Assembly (NCBI RefSeq): GCF_000222485.1
Contig: NC_015914.1
Span: 5,624,001 to 5,688,000 of the forward strand
DNA length: 64,000 nt
Source: Cyclobacterium marinum DSM 745
Lineage (GTDB): Bacteria > Bacteroidota > Bacteroidia > Cytophagales > Cyclobacteriaceae
Direction of reading: 5' to 3'
Position numbers and translations under genes: made by a program. This document shows positions 1-10,350 of the stretch, piece after piece. How positions within the stretch are numbered: the first letter of the stretch is position 1; every line of letters begins with the position of its first letter. A model generated the notes under the pieces. The model saw only the letters and a list, made by a program, of their open reading frames with translations, ran no database searches and was not told the DNA's origin.

Positions 1-2133
1 GGTTTTAAAGATTACTTGGTTTTTGGTTATCTTGTAGTTGTCTTGTTATTATTTGCCAGGTTTTACTGGCAATATCTTCAATTAAAAGAGATTCTAAGAA
101 AAGGATGGTACCAAACTTCTTATATACTTAAGGAAAAATACTTCAAGGTTCCTAATTTTGGTCTAACCCCGGTGTTTTCTTATTTTGATAAAGTTTTTTG
201 GGATGATTCTCTTCAACTAAGTAATAAAGAAAAAAAACAGATTCTTAATCATGAAATTGAACATGTTAAACAAAAGCATTCATACGATATAATTATCTAT
301 CAGGTTTTCAGCAATGTATTTTGGTTTAACCCAATCATTCATTTAATGAATCGAGCATTAGTTGACTTACATGAATTTCAAGCCGATGCCCGTGTCATTA
401 AAGATGAAGAATTGAAGGACTCCTATCCAAAACTTGTTGCAAAAATGGCTTTCCAAGGATTGGATCTTCCGCTAGGTAGTAATTTTGTTAATTCAACAAC
501 CTTGAGAAGAATTAGGATGATGAAAGCCAACCGAAAAACAAATTGGTTTAAGGTAGCAATGCTGGTACCTTTAACTGTATTGGTTTTTGGCTTGATTTCA
601 ATGAAAAGTAACAATAGTATTATTTCTTTCAATAATTACTCTACACTTCCGGTTTCATTTCTCAAAAATCAAATAGAGGCGTTTCAAGACTCCATAGAGG
701 TAGGCATAAAATTAAGGAATATAAAAAACCCTACTCACTATGAAAGCATTGGAAAGCTACATCAAGAGTCATTAAATGTTCAAGTGGGGGAATTATCTTA
801 TGAATTTACCGGAATTAAAAACCAGCAGGAATACATAAAAGTCCTAAACTTGGTGGAAACATTAAGACCAAATTCCAAACTAAATAAAAAATATGAGAAT
901 GCATTTTCCTACCAACTTGCAGATCAAAAACCCGAGCCTAAAGTAGGATGGAATGCTTGGGAGGAATATTTAAGATCACAGATTCCCGCAAGACTCATTG
1001 AAGGAATTCATATGGATGGTGACTTAGTGGCCTTGGAATTTGTTATTGACAAAGAGGCAAACGTGGTAAATGCATCCATAAAGAAGAGTCTGGGAGAAGA
1101 GGTGGACCAATTGCTTCTCTCTGCCCTTACCAATGTAAAAAGCCCTACTTGGATACCCGGAAAAAAAGATGGTGAGACGGTAGCGGTAGTAGTAAACACC
1201 AATATTAAATTAAAAAAATCAAACAAGTTTAAAACCACCACCAACCAAGAATCATCGAATCAGCGTCAAACCAACCTTTCTAATGCTTTTCCTGAAAACA
1301 GAGGTTTAGCAGTTAATGATGACTTAAAATCCGGAGCAATAACTTTAGGTCCTGCCTTCAAGACACACTTGCTTGAAAATCTGGTTTTCCCTGAAGACAA
1401 TATTACTAAAGGTATATCCGGAACAACAATTATCAACCTCAAAACAGATTCTTCAGGAAGTATAAAAGGAATTTCTTTTACTCAAAGGATAGATGCCAGT
1501 TTCGAAAAAGAAATCCTTGAAGTCCTGTCAAATGCACCAAACTTAAAACCAATTTTGCAGAAAAATGAATACCAACTGCTTTTGCCTATATCTTTCAAAA
1601 TTACGGGTTCTGATAGTAATAATATAGTTCCAAGTTTGAATAATGATTATGGTGATGTCATTCAAATCAATGGTTACCATGTGCAAAGAGACGCGATAAA
1701 AACAACTATAGAAATCCCTGTTCAGGTTATAAAAGAAGGGTTGATTTCATTCAATGGTGTCATCATGCCCGTCAATTCAGGATTACCGAGATTAATAAAA
1801 GCATATACCAGCTTTCACTCCGTGGATCATCAATCTATTTTAGTTAATTTTTCAGCGGGAAAAGATATAAAAATGGGTGAAGTTCAAAATGTACAAGCTG
1901 CCCTCAGAGATGCCGGTATAACTAAGATTGTTTTTAAAGAAGAAGAAGCAAAAATTCTTAATATAGCTCAATCCCCTATTTATATGATTGATGGAATACT
2001 ACATCAAGCTCCGCCAATTAGCAACTTCCCCAAACCTGAAAACATAAAAACCCTCGATGTGGTAAGTCCTAACAAATTGGACGTATATGGTGAAAAAGCC
2101 AAAAACGGTGTTATAGTAATCACAACAAAGTAA
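1..2133 (+). CDS. M56 family (BlaR1/MecR1-type) membrane peptidase, 5' truncated
   Basis: Predicted membrane zinc metallopeptidase of the BlaR1/MecR1 (M56) group, which in other bacteria sense a signal and cleave a BlaI-type repressor. The frame is open to the first base of the window, so the true start and probably two N-terminal membrane helices lie outside; the first usable codon seen is a TTG at 16. The zinc motif HEIEH lies at 79-83 counted from that codon, followed by the second conserved part around FNPIIHLMNRALVDLHEFQAD. A membrane helix follows near 180-200. The long C-terminal half resembles two TonB C-terminal-like domains (about 315-405 and 440-530), and the extreme C-terminus (YGEKAKNGVIVITTK) looks like the TonB-dependent receptor plug signature, a known Bacteroidota M56 architecture. 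A BlaI partner is expected upstream, outside the window. A strong terminator follows. Confidence 0.85.
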   Translation, partial: GFKDYLVFGYLVVVLLLFARFYWQYLQLKEILRKGWYQTSYILKEKYFKVPNFGLTPVFSYFDKVFWDDSLQLSNKEKKQILNHEIEHVKQKHSYDIIIYQVFSNVFWFNPIIHLMNRALVDLHEFQADARVIKDEELKDSYPKLVAKMAFQGLDLPLGSNFVNSTTLRRIRMMKANRKTNWFKVAMLVPLTVLVFGLISMKSNNSIISFNNYSTLPVSFLKNQIEAFQDSIEVGIKLRNIKNPTHYESIGKLHQESLNVQVGELSYEFTGIKNQQEYIKVLNLVETLRPNSKLNKKYENAFSYQLADQKPEPKVGWNAWEEYLRSQIPARLIEGIHMDGDLVALEFVIDKEANVVNASIKKSLGEEVDQLLLSALTNVKSPTWIPGKKDGETVAVVVNTNIKLKKSNKFKTTTNQESSNQRQTNLSNAFPENRGLAVNDDLKSGAITLGPAFKTHLLENLVFPEDNITKGISGTTIINLKTDSSGSIKGISFTQRIDASFEKEILEVLSNAPNLKPILQKNEYQLLLPISFKITGSDSNNIVPSLNNDYGDVIQINGYHVQRDAIKTTIEIPVQVIKEGLISFNGVIMPVNSGLPRLIKAYTSFHSVDHQSILVNFSAGKDIKMGEVQNVQAALRDAGITKIVFKEEEAKILNIAQSPIYMIDGILHQAPPISNFPKPENIKTLDVVSPNKLDVYGEKAKNGVIVITTK

Positions 2134-2191
2134 TTTACGACTGTAAATTTAAACGTTTAAAACCGCACTAAAACATGTCCATTGAAAATAC

Positions 2192-2217
2192 AAACCTACC
2201 TTTTGGTAGGTTTTTTT
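2192..2217 (+). terminator. Intrinsic terminator after the M56 gene
   Basis: A perfect 9-bp stem (AAACCTACC / GGTAGGTTT) with a TTTT loop is followed directly by a T run, 58 bases after the M56 stop codon and before the CE15-like gene. It separates the M56 transcript from the glucuronate-related genes downstream. Confidence 0.9.
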
Positions 2218-2254
2218 ATATATTGCAATTTTAACCATCAAATTAAATATTAAA

Positions 2255-3463
2255 ATGACCTTCAGATATTTTCTTTCCATGTTAATCCTTTCAATGCTTC
2301 CGGTATTAACTTATGCCCAAAAAGACACTCATAATGACGAATCAAAAGTTCCTAATATTTCTTTGCCGGACTTATTCGTCAATTCAAAAGGACAAGAAAT
2401 TAATACCATTCAGGAATGGGAATATAAGAGAAGGCCTGAAATAGTTAATCTTTTTGAAAACAATGTTTATGGCACTATGCCAAAAGCAATAGATGCGTTG
2501 AATTTCACTATAGTTAATGAAGATAAAATGGCCATGAATGGTATGGCCACTTTAAAAGAAATTGACATAGAAGTGATTTACAGGACCCAATCCGCAACAA
2601 TGAGGCTTATATTATTTATTCCTAATGAAAGAGATGAAGCAGCTCCTGTATTTTTATTGATTAACCATAGGGACCCGGAAAATATTGATCCAACTCGAAC
2701 AATAAAAATGGGGTTTTGGCCTGCCGAAGAAATTGTAAGGCGTGGTTATGCCGCAGCTACTTTTCATGTAAAGGATGTTGCTGATGATGACAAAGTTACA
2801 TTTACAGACGATATTTTAAGTAAATTATATCCAGAAGAATTAGAAAAGGAAAATGGTATGCGTGGTTTAGGTGCCTGGGCTTGGGGAGCCATGCGCGCCA
2901 TGGATTATTTTGAAACTTGTCAAGATATTGACGCCAAAAAAGCAGCAGTAATTGGACACTCTAGAGGAGGAAAAGCTTCTCTTTGGACCGGTGCTTCAGA
3001 TCCTAGATGGGCCATTACTATTTCTAATGAGTCAGGTGCCGGTGGTGCGGCCATATCTCGAAGGAAATTTGGAGAGACTGTCCAAAGAATCAACACTGTT
3101 TTCCCTTATTGGTTTACTGATAATTTCAATAAATACAATAATAATGAAGCCTTACTTCCAATTGATCAACATATGTTAATTGCTGCCATGGCCCCACGAG
3201 CCGTGTATGTGGCCAGTGCGTCTGAGGATTTATGGGCAGACCCTAAAGGAGAATACATGTCATTGCAACTTGGAACAAGGGTGCATCGAGAGATTTATAA
3301 GATGAAAGGAGATTTTCCTAAAGCAATTAACTCTCCGGGAAATCCTGTTCACCTACCCTATGCAGGTCACCATATCCGTGAAGGGAAACACAATCTGACC
3401 CCTTACGATTGGAATTTATTTATGGATTTTGCGGATAACTATTTCAGGTTTAATAATGAATAA
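2255..3463 (+). CDS. CE15-like glucuronoyl esterase (alpha/beta hydrolase), secreted
   Basis: Predicted exported alpha/beta-hydrolase of the glucuronoyl esterase (CE15) type; the family cleaves esters between 4-O-methyl-glucuronic acid on xylan and lignin alcohols. A Sec signal peptide occupies residues 1-21, ending TYAQ. The nucleophile elbow GHSRGGKASLWTGA places the serine near residue 236 and matches the CE15 GxSRxGK signature; the following ESGAGGAAISRR segment is also typical. The C-terminal AGHHIREGKHNLTP segment is the likely source of the catalytic histidine. At 402 residues it has a normal single-domain length. The stop overlaps the start of the mannonate dehydratase gene by 8 bases, so the two are probably translationally coupled in glucuronic-acid use. 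CE15-like proteins vary in substrate, so activity on lignin-carbohydrate esters is inferred. Confidence 0.8.
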   Translation: MTFRYFLSMLILSMLPVLTYAQKDTHNDESKVPNISLPDLFVNSKGQEINTIQEWEYKRRPEIVNLFENNVYGTMPKAIDALNFTIVNEDKMAMNGMATLKEIDIEVIYRTQSATMRLILFIPNERDEAAPVFLLINHRDPENIDPTRTIKMGFWPAEEIVRRGYAAATFHVKDVADDDKVTFTDDILSKLYPEELEKENGMRGLGAWAWGAMRAMDYFETCQDIDAKKAAVIGHSRGGKASLWTGASDPRWAITISNESGAGGAAISRRKFGETVQRINTVFPYWFTDNFNKYNNNEALLPIDQHMLIAAMAPRAVYVASASEDLWADPKGEYMSLQLGTRVHREIYKMKGDFPKAINSPGNPVHLPYAGHHIREGKHNLTPYDWNLFMDFADNYFRFNNE

Positions 3464-4589
3464 AAACAGACGGCATTTCCTACAAAAATCTGTCAAACTC
3501 ACAGGTATTCCCTTAGCCGGCCCTCTTTCATTCCCTTACATTTCCGGAGCGTATGAACAAATTGAAAATTATACCAGAGATCTAGGCATTAAACTATGTC
3601 TTGCATATTTCTGGGGAATTGAACCCAGAAAGACAGCCCTATCACGTCAAATGGATGTGCTTGGGGCAGTTAGCCCTGTCAATTCCGGATTGGCTAATTT
3701 GCCTGGAGAAAAAGACAATTCAAGAACAGTAATTAAGGCCGTAAAAAATGCCTGGACACGTGAAGGGCTTACCTTAAGAGTCATAGAAGGTCCTCCTTAC
3801 CTTGGAGAAAAAACAAAGCTTGACTTACCCGGACGTGATGAAGAAATTGATAACTTTATCACTCTTATAAAGAATTTATCCCTTGAAGGGATTGATACCA
3901 TATGCTATAATTGGATGCCTATAATTAGTTGGGCCAGAACTATTGTTGACAAATCAAGTAGAGGTGGTGCTTTAGTAAGTGGATTTGATGTGACGGCAAT
4001 AAAAAATAAGCCGCCCATAAATGAATACGGCAACTTGACACCTGAAATTATGTGGGAAAATTTAAAGTATTTTTTAAAGGCTGTATGTCCGGAAGCTGAA
4101 AAACATGGGGTAAAATTAGCTTTACATCCTGATGATCCACCCATTGACAATATCCAGGGAATTCCACGCATCATGACATCCGTTCAGGCATTTAAAAAAA
4201 TGTTGGAGATTTATCCAAGTGTATATAATGGAATTACTTTTTGCCAAGGAAGTTTTGCCTCTATGGGAGATAGTACTGAGCAAGTGAATATTCCTGAAGC
4301 CATAAAATATTTTGGAAAAAGGAATGTCATCCATTTTGTACATTTTAGGGATGTACTTGGAAACAAACATAACTTTGAAGAAACCTTTCATGATGCAGGG
4401 AAGACGGAAATGTTTGCAGCAATGCAGGCTTATCGAGACATTGGATTTAAAGGCCCAATGCGACCTGACCATGTACCTACTATGGCCGGAGACAGTAATG
4501 ATAAACCGGGTTACAGTACCATTGGAACCTTATTTGCCATTGGCTACATTAGAGGTCTTATGGAAGGCGTAGGAAAAGGTGAAAATTGA
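3456..4589 (+). CDS. uxuA: Mannonate dehydratase (UxuA-like) with Tat-like leader
   Basis: Predicted D-mannonate dehydratase, which converts mannonate to 2-keto-3-deoxygluconate in hexuronate breakdown. Family segments seen are LALHPDDPP, GIPRI, NGITFCQGSF, VHFRDV, MRPDHVPTM and PGYSTIGTLFAIGYIRGL. These carry the metal-binding histidines and cysteine of the TIM-barrel enzyme. The ATG at 3456 is chosen over an upstream TTG at 3429 because the protein then begins MNKNRRHFLQKS, a twin-arginine-like leader, and because the ATG overlaps the CE15 stop. The leader is odd: UxuA is normally cytoplasmic. Either the enzyme works in the periplasm or the motif is cryptic. Similarity is to the short UxuA type, and residues 45-375 align with the family by eye. 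Confidence 0.85.
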   Translation: MNKNRRHFLQKSVKLTGIPLAGPLSFPYISGAYEQIENYTRDLGIKLCLAYFWGIEPRKTALSRQMDVLGAVSPVNSGLANLPGEKDNSRTVIKAVKNAWTREGLTLRVIEGPPYLGEKTKLDLPGRDEEIDNFITLIKNLSLEGIDTICYNWMPIISWARTIVDKSSRGGALVSGFDVTAIKNKPPINEYGNLTPEIMWENLKYFLKAVCPEAEKHGVKLALHPDDPPIDNIQGIPRIMTSVQAFKKMLEIYPSVYNGITFCQGSFASMGDSTEQVNIPEAIKYFGKRNVIHFVHFRDVLGNKHNFEETFHDAGKTEMFAAMQAYRDIGFKGPMRPDHVPTMAGDSNDKPGYSTIGTLFAIGYIRGLMEGVGKGEN

Positions 4590-4758
4590 TTGAATAATAA
4601 AATCAAACTTTCAAATAAACGATGTTATCAATAAAACTTTTTTAAGTTGATAAGGCTAACACAATACCGTCTTTCAACAGCTTCTTCCTGTTGATAATCA
4701 GAAAGCTAATTTAATGGTCTTTTTCCAATTTTTTAAGTAATAAACTAAAACTGTTTTT

Positions 4759-6339
4759 ATGAATCGTTGGTTAAAATATTCTCTTCTAATTTTAGCAGGA
4801 ATTCTGGTATTTTTATTTGTCTTTGGATTGTATCAATTTCGGGATAGGCACAAAGGTTATGACCTAAACCTTTCCTTGCAAAATGAAGGCACTGCAGGGT
4901 TAAGCGCGGGTTTTGCTATTGCAGATATCAGCCCCGTGGGATATGATACCTGGCAAGATGTCAATGGAGATGCTGAATACAATGAAGAAGAGGGGGATTA
5001 TTACAACGACCTCAATCAAAATGGTAAATTTGACCCTATTTGGCTGGCTGGATTTCAACAAAACAGGCCTGCATCAGGGATAAATGATCCATTATGGGCA
5101 AGGGCCATGGTATTGGATAATGGCCAAATAAAATTTGCACTTTGTGTCATTGACATGATTGGGTTTGGAAATGATGAAGTGGTTTCCTTAAGGAAAAAAA
5201 TCCTTGAACAAACAGATCTAGATCACTTAATTATCACGAGTACACATGTGCATTCTTCTCCTGACATGATGGGAATGTGGGGTCCGGGACCATTTACTAG
5301 AGGAGTAGATGATCACTATAAATCCCTGGTGTTTGAGGGAATAACTGCTTCGGTATTAGAGGCCTATGAAAATAGAAAACCGGCTTATTTAAAATTTGCC
5401 ATTAACGAAAGTGATGCAGCTCCTTTGGTTGGGGACACCAGAGCACCCAAAGTATATGATGCAGCCATAAGATTGATGCAGGTAATGGAAATGGGAACTG
5501 ACAAAACCCTAGGAACAATCATGAATTGGGGCAACCATCCAGAAACACTCTGGGCTGATAACACATTGGTAAGTTCAGATTTCCCCCATTATTGGAGAGA
5601 ATATATGGAAAAAGGCATTGTTTACAACGATTCTATTTATCATAAAGGCCTCGGAGGTGTTTCCATATTTCTTAATGGTGCATTGGGTGGATTGATGACC
5701 ACCAGACCTAGTGATCCAGTGATTCACCCCTATACCCAAGACACGCTAAAGGCTGCTACCGTAGAAAAAATAGATGCACAAGGATTGGCACTTGCCAAGA
5801 TAAGTTTTGAGACCATGGCCCAAGGAATGGATACGGTTTACCAAAGTAACTTGGCTATCCGAGCCAAGACAGTACCTTTACCCATGAAAAATAAATTATT
5901 CAGGTTGGCCTCTTTTATAGGAGTATTTGACAGAGGTTTTATGTCATGGGGAAATGTAAGGTCTGAAGTAAATGTATGGAAACTTGGCCCTGCCACATTC
6001 GTACATATTCCGGGAGAATTGTACCCGGAAATCCTTAACGGTGGCGTGGAAGCACCGGAAGGAGCTGATTTTGGTATTGCACCAGTAGAAGTGCCCGCCA
6101 TAAAAAGCGTGATGCCGGGCAAATATAAATTCTTTAGTGGAATGGCCAATGATATGATTGGTTATATTGTACCCAAAAGCCAATGGGATGAAAAACCTCC
6201 TTTCACCTATGGCCGAGAGACTGCCCCCTATGGTGAAGTTAATTCTTTAGGTCCCGAAACGGCCCCTATCCTTCACAGGGAGACTTTAAAACTACTGAAT
6301 GATTTGTCTAAAACATCCGCTACCTTAGAGAAAAATTAA
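4759..6339 (+). CDS. Neutral/alkaline ceramidase-like exported hydrolase
   Basis: Predicted membrane-anchored or exported protein with a neutral/alkaline non-lysosomal ceramidase N-terminal domain. One hydrophobic segment at residues 7-26 looks like an uncleaved signal anchor. The segment STHVHSSPD resembles the zinc-binding THTHSGP region of ceramidases, and NWGNHPETL resembles the second histidine ligand region. Residues 65-93 (DVNGDAEYNEEEGD... DLNQNGKFD) look like calcium-binding EF-hand or dockerin-type acidic loops inserted after the first strand. In Bacteroidota many such proteins lie in glycan loci and their substrate is unknown, so a ceramidase activity is not claimed. It lies 169 bases after the mannonate dehydratase gene on the same strand and 14 bases before the DUF1801 gene. 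Confidence 0.75.
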   Translation: MNRWLKYSLLILAGILVFLFVFGLYQFRDRHKGYDLNLSLQNEGTAGLSAGFAIADISPVGYDTWQDVNGDAEYNEEEGDYYNDLNQNGKFDPIWLAGFQQNRPASGINDPLWARAMVLDNGQIKFALCVIDMIGFGNDEVVSLRKKILEQTDLDHLIITSTHVHSSPDMMGMWGPGPFTRGVDDHYKSLVFEGITASVLEAYENRKPAYLKFAINESDAAPLVGDTRAPKVYDAAIRLMQVMEMGTDKTLGTIMNWGNHPETLWADNTLVSSDFPHYWREYMEKGIVYNDSIYHKGLGGVSIFLNGALGGLMTTRPSDPVIHPYTQDTLKAATVEKIDAQGLALAKISFETMAQGMDTVYQSNLAIRAKTVPLPMKNKLFRLASFIGVFDRGFMSWGNVRSEVNVWKLGPATFVHIPGELYPEILNGGVEAPEGADFGIAPVEVPAIKSVMPGKYKFFSGMANDMIGYIVPKSQWDEKPPFTYGRETAPYGEVNSLGPETAPILHRETLKLLNDLSKTSATLEKN

Positions 6340-6353
6340 CCTTACCCAATTCT

Positions 6354-6809
6354 ATGAACAGCAAAGCCACCTCAGTTGAAGCCTATCTTGAAGAAATTCC
6401 TGACGAAAGAAAAGAAGCTTTTAATAAATTAAGGCAAACGATACTTTCAAACCTACCTGAAGGGTTTGAAGAGACCATGAGTTATGGCATGATTGGCTAT
6501 GTAGTCCCTCACTCTGCATATCCTGCAGGTTACCATTGCAATCCAAAACTCCCCTTACCGTTTGTAAATATCGCCAATCAAAAAAACTACTTGGCTTTGT
6601 ATCATTCCTGCATTTATGCTGACAGTGAACTAATGCGCTGGTTTAAAGAGGAATTCCCAAAACACAGTAAGGCCAAATTAGATATGGGTAAAAGCTGTAT
6701 CCGTTTAAAAAAAATGGATCAAATCCCCTTTGATTTGATAGGTGAATTAATTACAAAAGTGAGTATGCAAGAATGGATCAACACTTACGAAAATAGCATA
6801 AAAAAATAG
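6354..6809 (+). CDS. DUF1801 (YdhG-like) domain protein
   Basis: Small soluble protein of the DUF1801/YdhG group, with the typical opening in which a short helix (VEAYLEEIPDERKEAFNKLR) is followed by EETMSYGMIGY and PLPFVNIANQKNYLALY. Its 151 residues are the usual length and no leader is seen. Molecular function is not established for the family. The start is 14 bases after the ceramidase-like stop, so it may be cotranscribed. The stop codon lies inside the stem of the terminator shared with GAPDH. Confidence 0.8.
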   Translation: MNSKATSVEAYLEEIPDERKEAFNKLRQTILSNLPEGFEETMSYGMIGYVVPHSAYPAGYHCNPKLPLPFVNIANQKNYLALYHSCIYADSELMRWFKEEFPKHSKAKLDMGKSCIRLKKMDQIPFDLIGELITKVSMQEWINTYENSIKK

Positions 6810-6834
6810 GGTGGAAAAAATTCCAACCCTATTT
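6804..6834. terminator. Bidirectional terminator between DUF1801 and GAPDH genes
   Basis: Stem AAATAGGGTGGAA / TTCCAACCCTATTT with one bulged base and an AAAA loop sits between two convergent genes and contains the DUF1801 stop codon. The A-rich left flank and T-rich right edge would serve transcripts from both directions. Confidence 0.8.
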
Positions 6835-6860
6835 CATCAATTATTATAGCCTAAGGCTTA

Positions 6861-7877
<1,017 letters not shown>

Positions 7878-7957
7878 CTATTCTATGGTTTAAAAGATTA
7901 CTATTTTTTGCTGTTCACCGCTTTGGAAATAAAATGAAGTTCTAGTGCTGAACAATT

Positions 7958-7965
7958 CAAAATTA
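7958..7965 (-). promoter_or_regulatory. Possible -7 element upstream of gap
   Basis: On the minus strand TAATTTTG matches the Bacteroidota -7 consensus TAnnTTTG about 93 bases before the gap start codon. No convincing TTG at the expected -33 distance was seen, so this is tentative. Confidence 0.3.
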
Positions 7966-8109
7966 GCCAATTGGTCCATTTGAACTTTCCTTCCGAAATT
8001 TTCAATGGTCAAATTTATAAAAATTAAATTTATCATTGAAATTTTGGTTTTGAATAGTTTCAAAAACTTATCAATTACCTGACAAACCTACCGTTCTGAA
8101 AATTTATCT

Positions 8110-8117
8110 TAATTTTG
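8110..8117 (+). promoter_or_regulatory. Possible -7 element upstream of the BASS transporter gene
   Basis: TAATTTTG matches the Bacteroidota -7 consensus TAnnTTTG 20 bases before the start codon. It would give a very short leader, and no clear -33 TTG is visible, so support is weak. Confidence 0.25.
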
Positions 8118-8137
8118 AACTTCACTTCAATTGCTTT

Positions 8138-9049
8138 ATGGAAGAATTAGATCAAATGCAGATCAATTTTGGAGAGGATTCTTTATTTCTAATGAACTTA
8201 TCCTTAGCGGTAATCATGTTTGGCGTCGCTCTAGAAATTAAACTTACCGACTTCAAATACTTATGGTCACATCCCAAATCATTTATACTAGGCATTACCT
8301 CCCAATTTCTATTGCTCCCATTTCTAACCTGGGTTTTAATTCTGTTGATTCAACCAAGTCCCAGTGTAGCCCTAGGCATGTTTTTAGTGGCAGCTTGTCC
8401 CGGTGGAAACATTTCAAATTTTCTTACCAATTATGCACGTGGCAACAGCGCACTCTCGGTTAGTCTTACGGCTTTTGCCACATTAAGTTCTATAGTGCTC
8501 ACTCCCTTTAATTTCGCATTATGGTCAGGGCTTTATTCTCCTTCTGCGCTCTTACTAAAAAGTATCAGCTTAAATTACAGCGATGTCTTTGAAACCGTAG
8601 CACTTATCCTTGGCATTCCATTGATGTTAGGCATCTATGTGAATAAAAGAAAACCATTTCTTGCTGAAAAAATGGCAAGCTTACTAAAACCAATTAGCGT
8701 AGTAATCTTTATAAGCATTGTCATAATTGCATTTTATAGCAATTTCGATCTTTTTATTAGAGTAATTGGATGGGTTTTTGGATTGGTTTTGATGCATAAC
8801 CTTGTAGCCTTAGGTTCAGGTTTTAGTTTGTCAAAAATTTTTGGTTTAAATCTAGAAGACACCAAAACCCTAACCATTGAAACAGGAATCCAGAATTCAG
8901 GATTAGCCCTGGTTTTAATTTTCAACTATTTCGACGGTTTAGGAGGAATGTCCATTATCGCAGGATGGTGGGGTATTTGGCACATCGTTTCAGGCCTGAC
9001 TATCGCTAGCCTTTGGAAAAAATACAATTATGTGGCAAAGGTTGTTTAA
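8138..9049 (+). CDS. Bile acid:sodium symporter family (BASS) transporter
   Basis: Integral inner-membrane transporter of the BASS/SBF family, which moves organic anions with sodium. The segment AACPGGNISNFLTNYARGNSALSVSLTAFATLSS is shared with ASBT/YocS-type proteins, including the crossover region conserved for sodium binding. About ten hydrophobic helices span residues 15-295; the length of 303 is usual. The C-terminal part has ETGIQNSGLAL, the second family signature. The substrate cannot be deduced. Its last 20 bases overlap the PlsC-like gene, which suggests one transcript. Confidence 0.88.
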   Translation: MEELDQMQINFGEDSLFLMNLSLAVIMFGVALEIKLTDFKYLWSHPKSFILGITSQFLLLPFLTWVLILLIQPSPSVALGMFLVAACPGGNISNFLTNYARGNSALSVSLTAFATLSSIVLTPFNFALWSGLYSPSALLLKSISLNYSDVFETVALILGIPLMLGIYVNKRKPFLAEKMASLLKPISVVIFISIVIIAFYSNFDLFIRVIGWVFGLVLMHNLVALGSGFSLSKIFGLNLEDTKTLTIETGIQNSGLALVLIFNYFDGLGGMSIIAGWWGIWHIVSGLTIASLWKKYNYVAKVV

Positions 9050-10049
9050 TACCCTACTCAACAGGTTGGTGAAAACAGCCTTATGGTTTTATTTTTCAGA
9101 AATTGAAGTGGTTGGAAATTGGAAGTCTTTAAAAGACAAACCCACTTTAATTATTTCAAATCACCAAAATGCCTTATTGGATGCTTTATTGATCGCAACC
9201 TACATCGACCTAAAGCCTTATTTTCTTGCAAGAGCCTCTGTATTTAAAAACCCTCTAATTGCCAAAATTTTGGCCTTTATAAGAATGGTGCCTGTTTACA
9301 GGATCAGAGATGGATTTGGAACAATTATAGGAAATAATAAAAGTTTTGCCTTATGTAAATCTATCCTCAAAGGAAATGGGAAAATATTAATTTTTCCTGA
9401 AGGAAACCATAGCCTTAAACGCCAGGTTAGACCCCTTAGTAAAGGTTTTACAAGGATAGTAACTGCTACTTTGAAAGATGACCCCTCATTTAATTTAAAT
9501 ATACTTCCTATAGGTATAAACTACCAAGCCCACCAAAAATCAGGTTCAAAGGTTTTGCTAGAAATAGGTGCTCCAATACCGGCAAAGAAATATCTCGGAG
9601 AGGAAAGAAAATTAGTGAATACATCAAAAGAGAAATTAAAATCCCTAACATTACATTTGCCCGAAAAAAATTACAACGATTCCATAAAGCATATTCTACA
9701 ATCCGGTTTGGACATCACAAAGGTCAGAGGACAAGAGAGATTAAATTCTAAAGGAAAATTAAAATCGGGCTACAGGTGGAAAAACCGGTTATTTAAAGCT
9801 TTTCATTTTCCCCTTTGGCTGATTTGGAAATGGATAAAACTCAAAGTGAAAGACAGGGTGTTTTATGGAACGATTAAATTTTGTATTGGACTAGTTGGAA
9901 TTCCACTTTATTACCTCGGTTTATTTATTTTATTTTCAAAGTTTTTATCAACAACTATTGCGTTTCTTGTCATCTTACTTTTGTTATTGGTTCTAAAAAT
10001 TAATAGGAATTATTACAACATTAATGAAGAAAAACTGATAAAATATTGA
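9030..10049 (+). CDS. PlsC-type 1-acylglycerol-3-phosphate acyltransferase-like protein
   Basis: Predicted membrane-associated acyltransferase of the PlsC/LPLAT superfamily. The active-site block is SNHQNALLDALL (H45, D51), an H-x5-D spacing as in a subgroup of these proteins rather than the classic H-x4-D; the second conserved block is FPEGNHSLKRQVRPLSKGF. Residues 30-200 form the acyltransferase domain, then a basic linker, and two hydrophobic helices lie at the C-terminus (about 285-330). It probably acts on glycerolipid precursors at the inner membrane, but the acceptor is uncertain. It begins inside the BASS gene. Confidence 0.85.
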   Translation: MWQRLFNTLLNRLVKTALWFYFSEIEVVGNWKSLKDKPTLIISNHQNALLDALLIATYIDLKPYFLARASVFKNPLIAKILAFIRMVPVYRIRDGFGTIIGNNKSFALCKSILKGNGKILIFPEGNHSLKRQVRPLSKGFTRIVTATLKDDPSFNLNILPIGINYQAHQKSGSKVLLEIGAPIPAKKYLGEERKLVNTSKEKLKSLTLHLPEKNYNDSIKHILQSGLDITKVRGQERLNSKGKLKSGYRWKNRLFKAFHFPLWLIWKWIKLKVKDRVFYGTIKFCIGLVGIPLYYLGLFILFSKFLSTTIAFLVILLLLLVLKINRNYYNINEEKLIKY

Positions 10050-10350
10050 GCTTCCCAACACCCCTCCAAAGCCATTTTTAACTCCTACCAATGAATAGGT
10101 TTTCGAGCTAAAATCACTTCAATTTTGCTTATATTGACAACAAATCGACTAAAAAAGGAAATACATTGGAAAGAATGGCTGCTTGACCACAACAAAGAAG
10201 TTTTTGCTATTTTCCATTTTATTGTACAACCTTCTTTAGAACCAATTGACAAATAGTTGCTTGTTCAGATAAAGAATAGAAGTATATTTGAGCGCTGCTG
10301 TATCTTTTTTGATTTAACTAAGTAATTTTAGCAGACCTATTAACAACTAC
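10050..10350. other. Intergenic region, no gene seen
   Basis: This 301-base stretch between the acyltransferase and carbonic anhydrase genes holds no plausible reading frame, RNA gene or strong hairpin. It presumably carries the carbonic anhydrase promoter, which I could not pinpoint. Confidence 0.5.
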
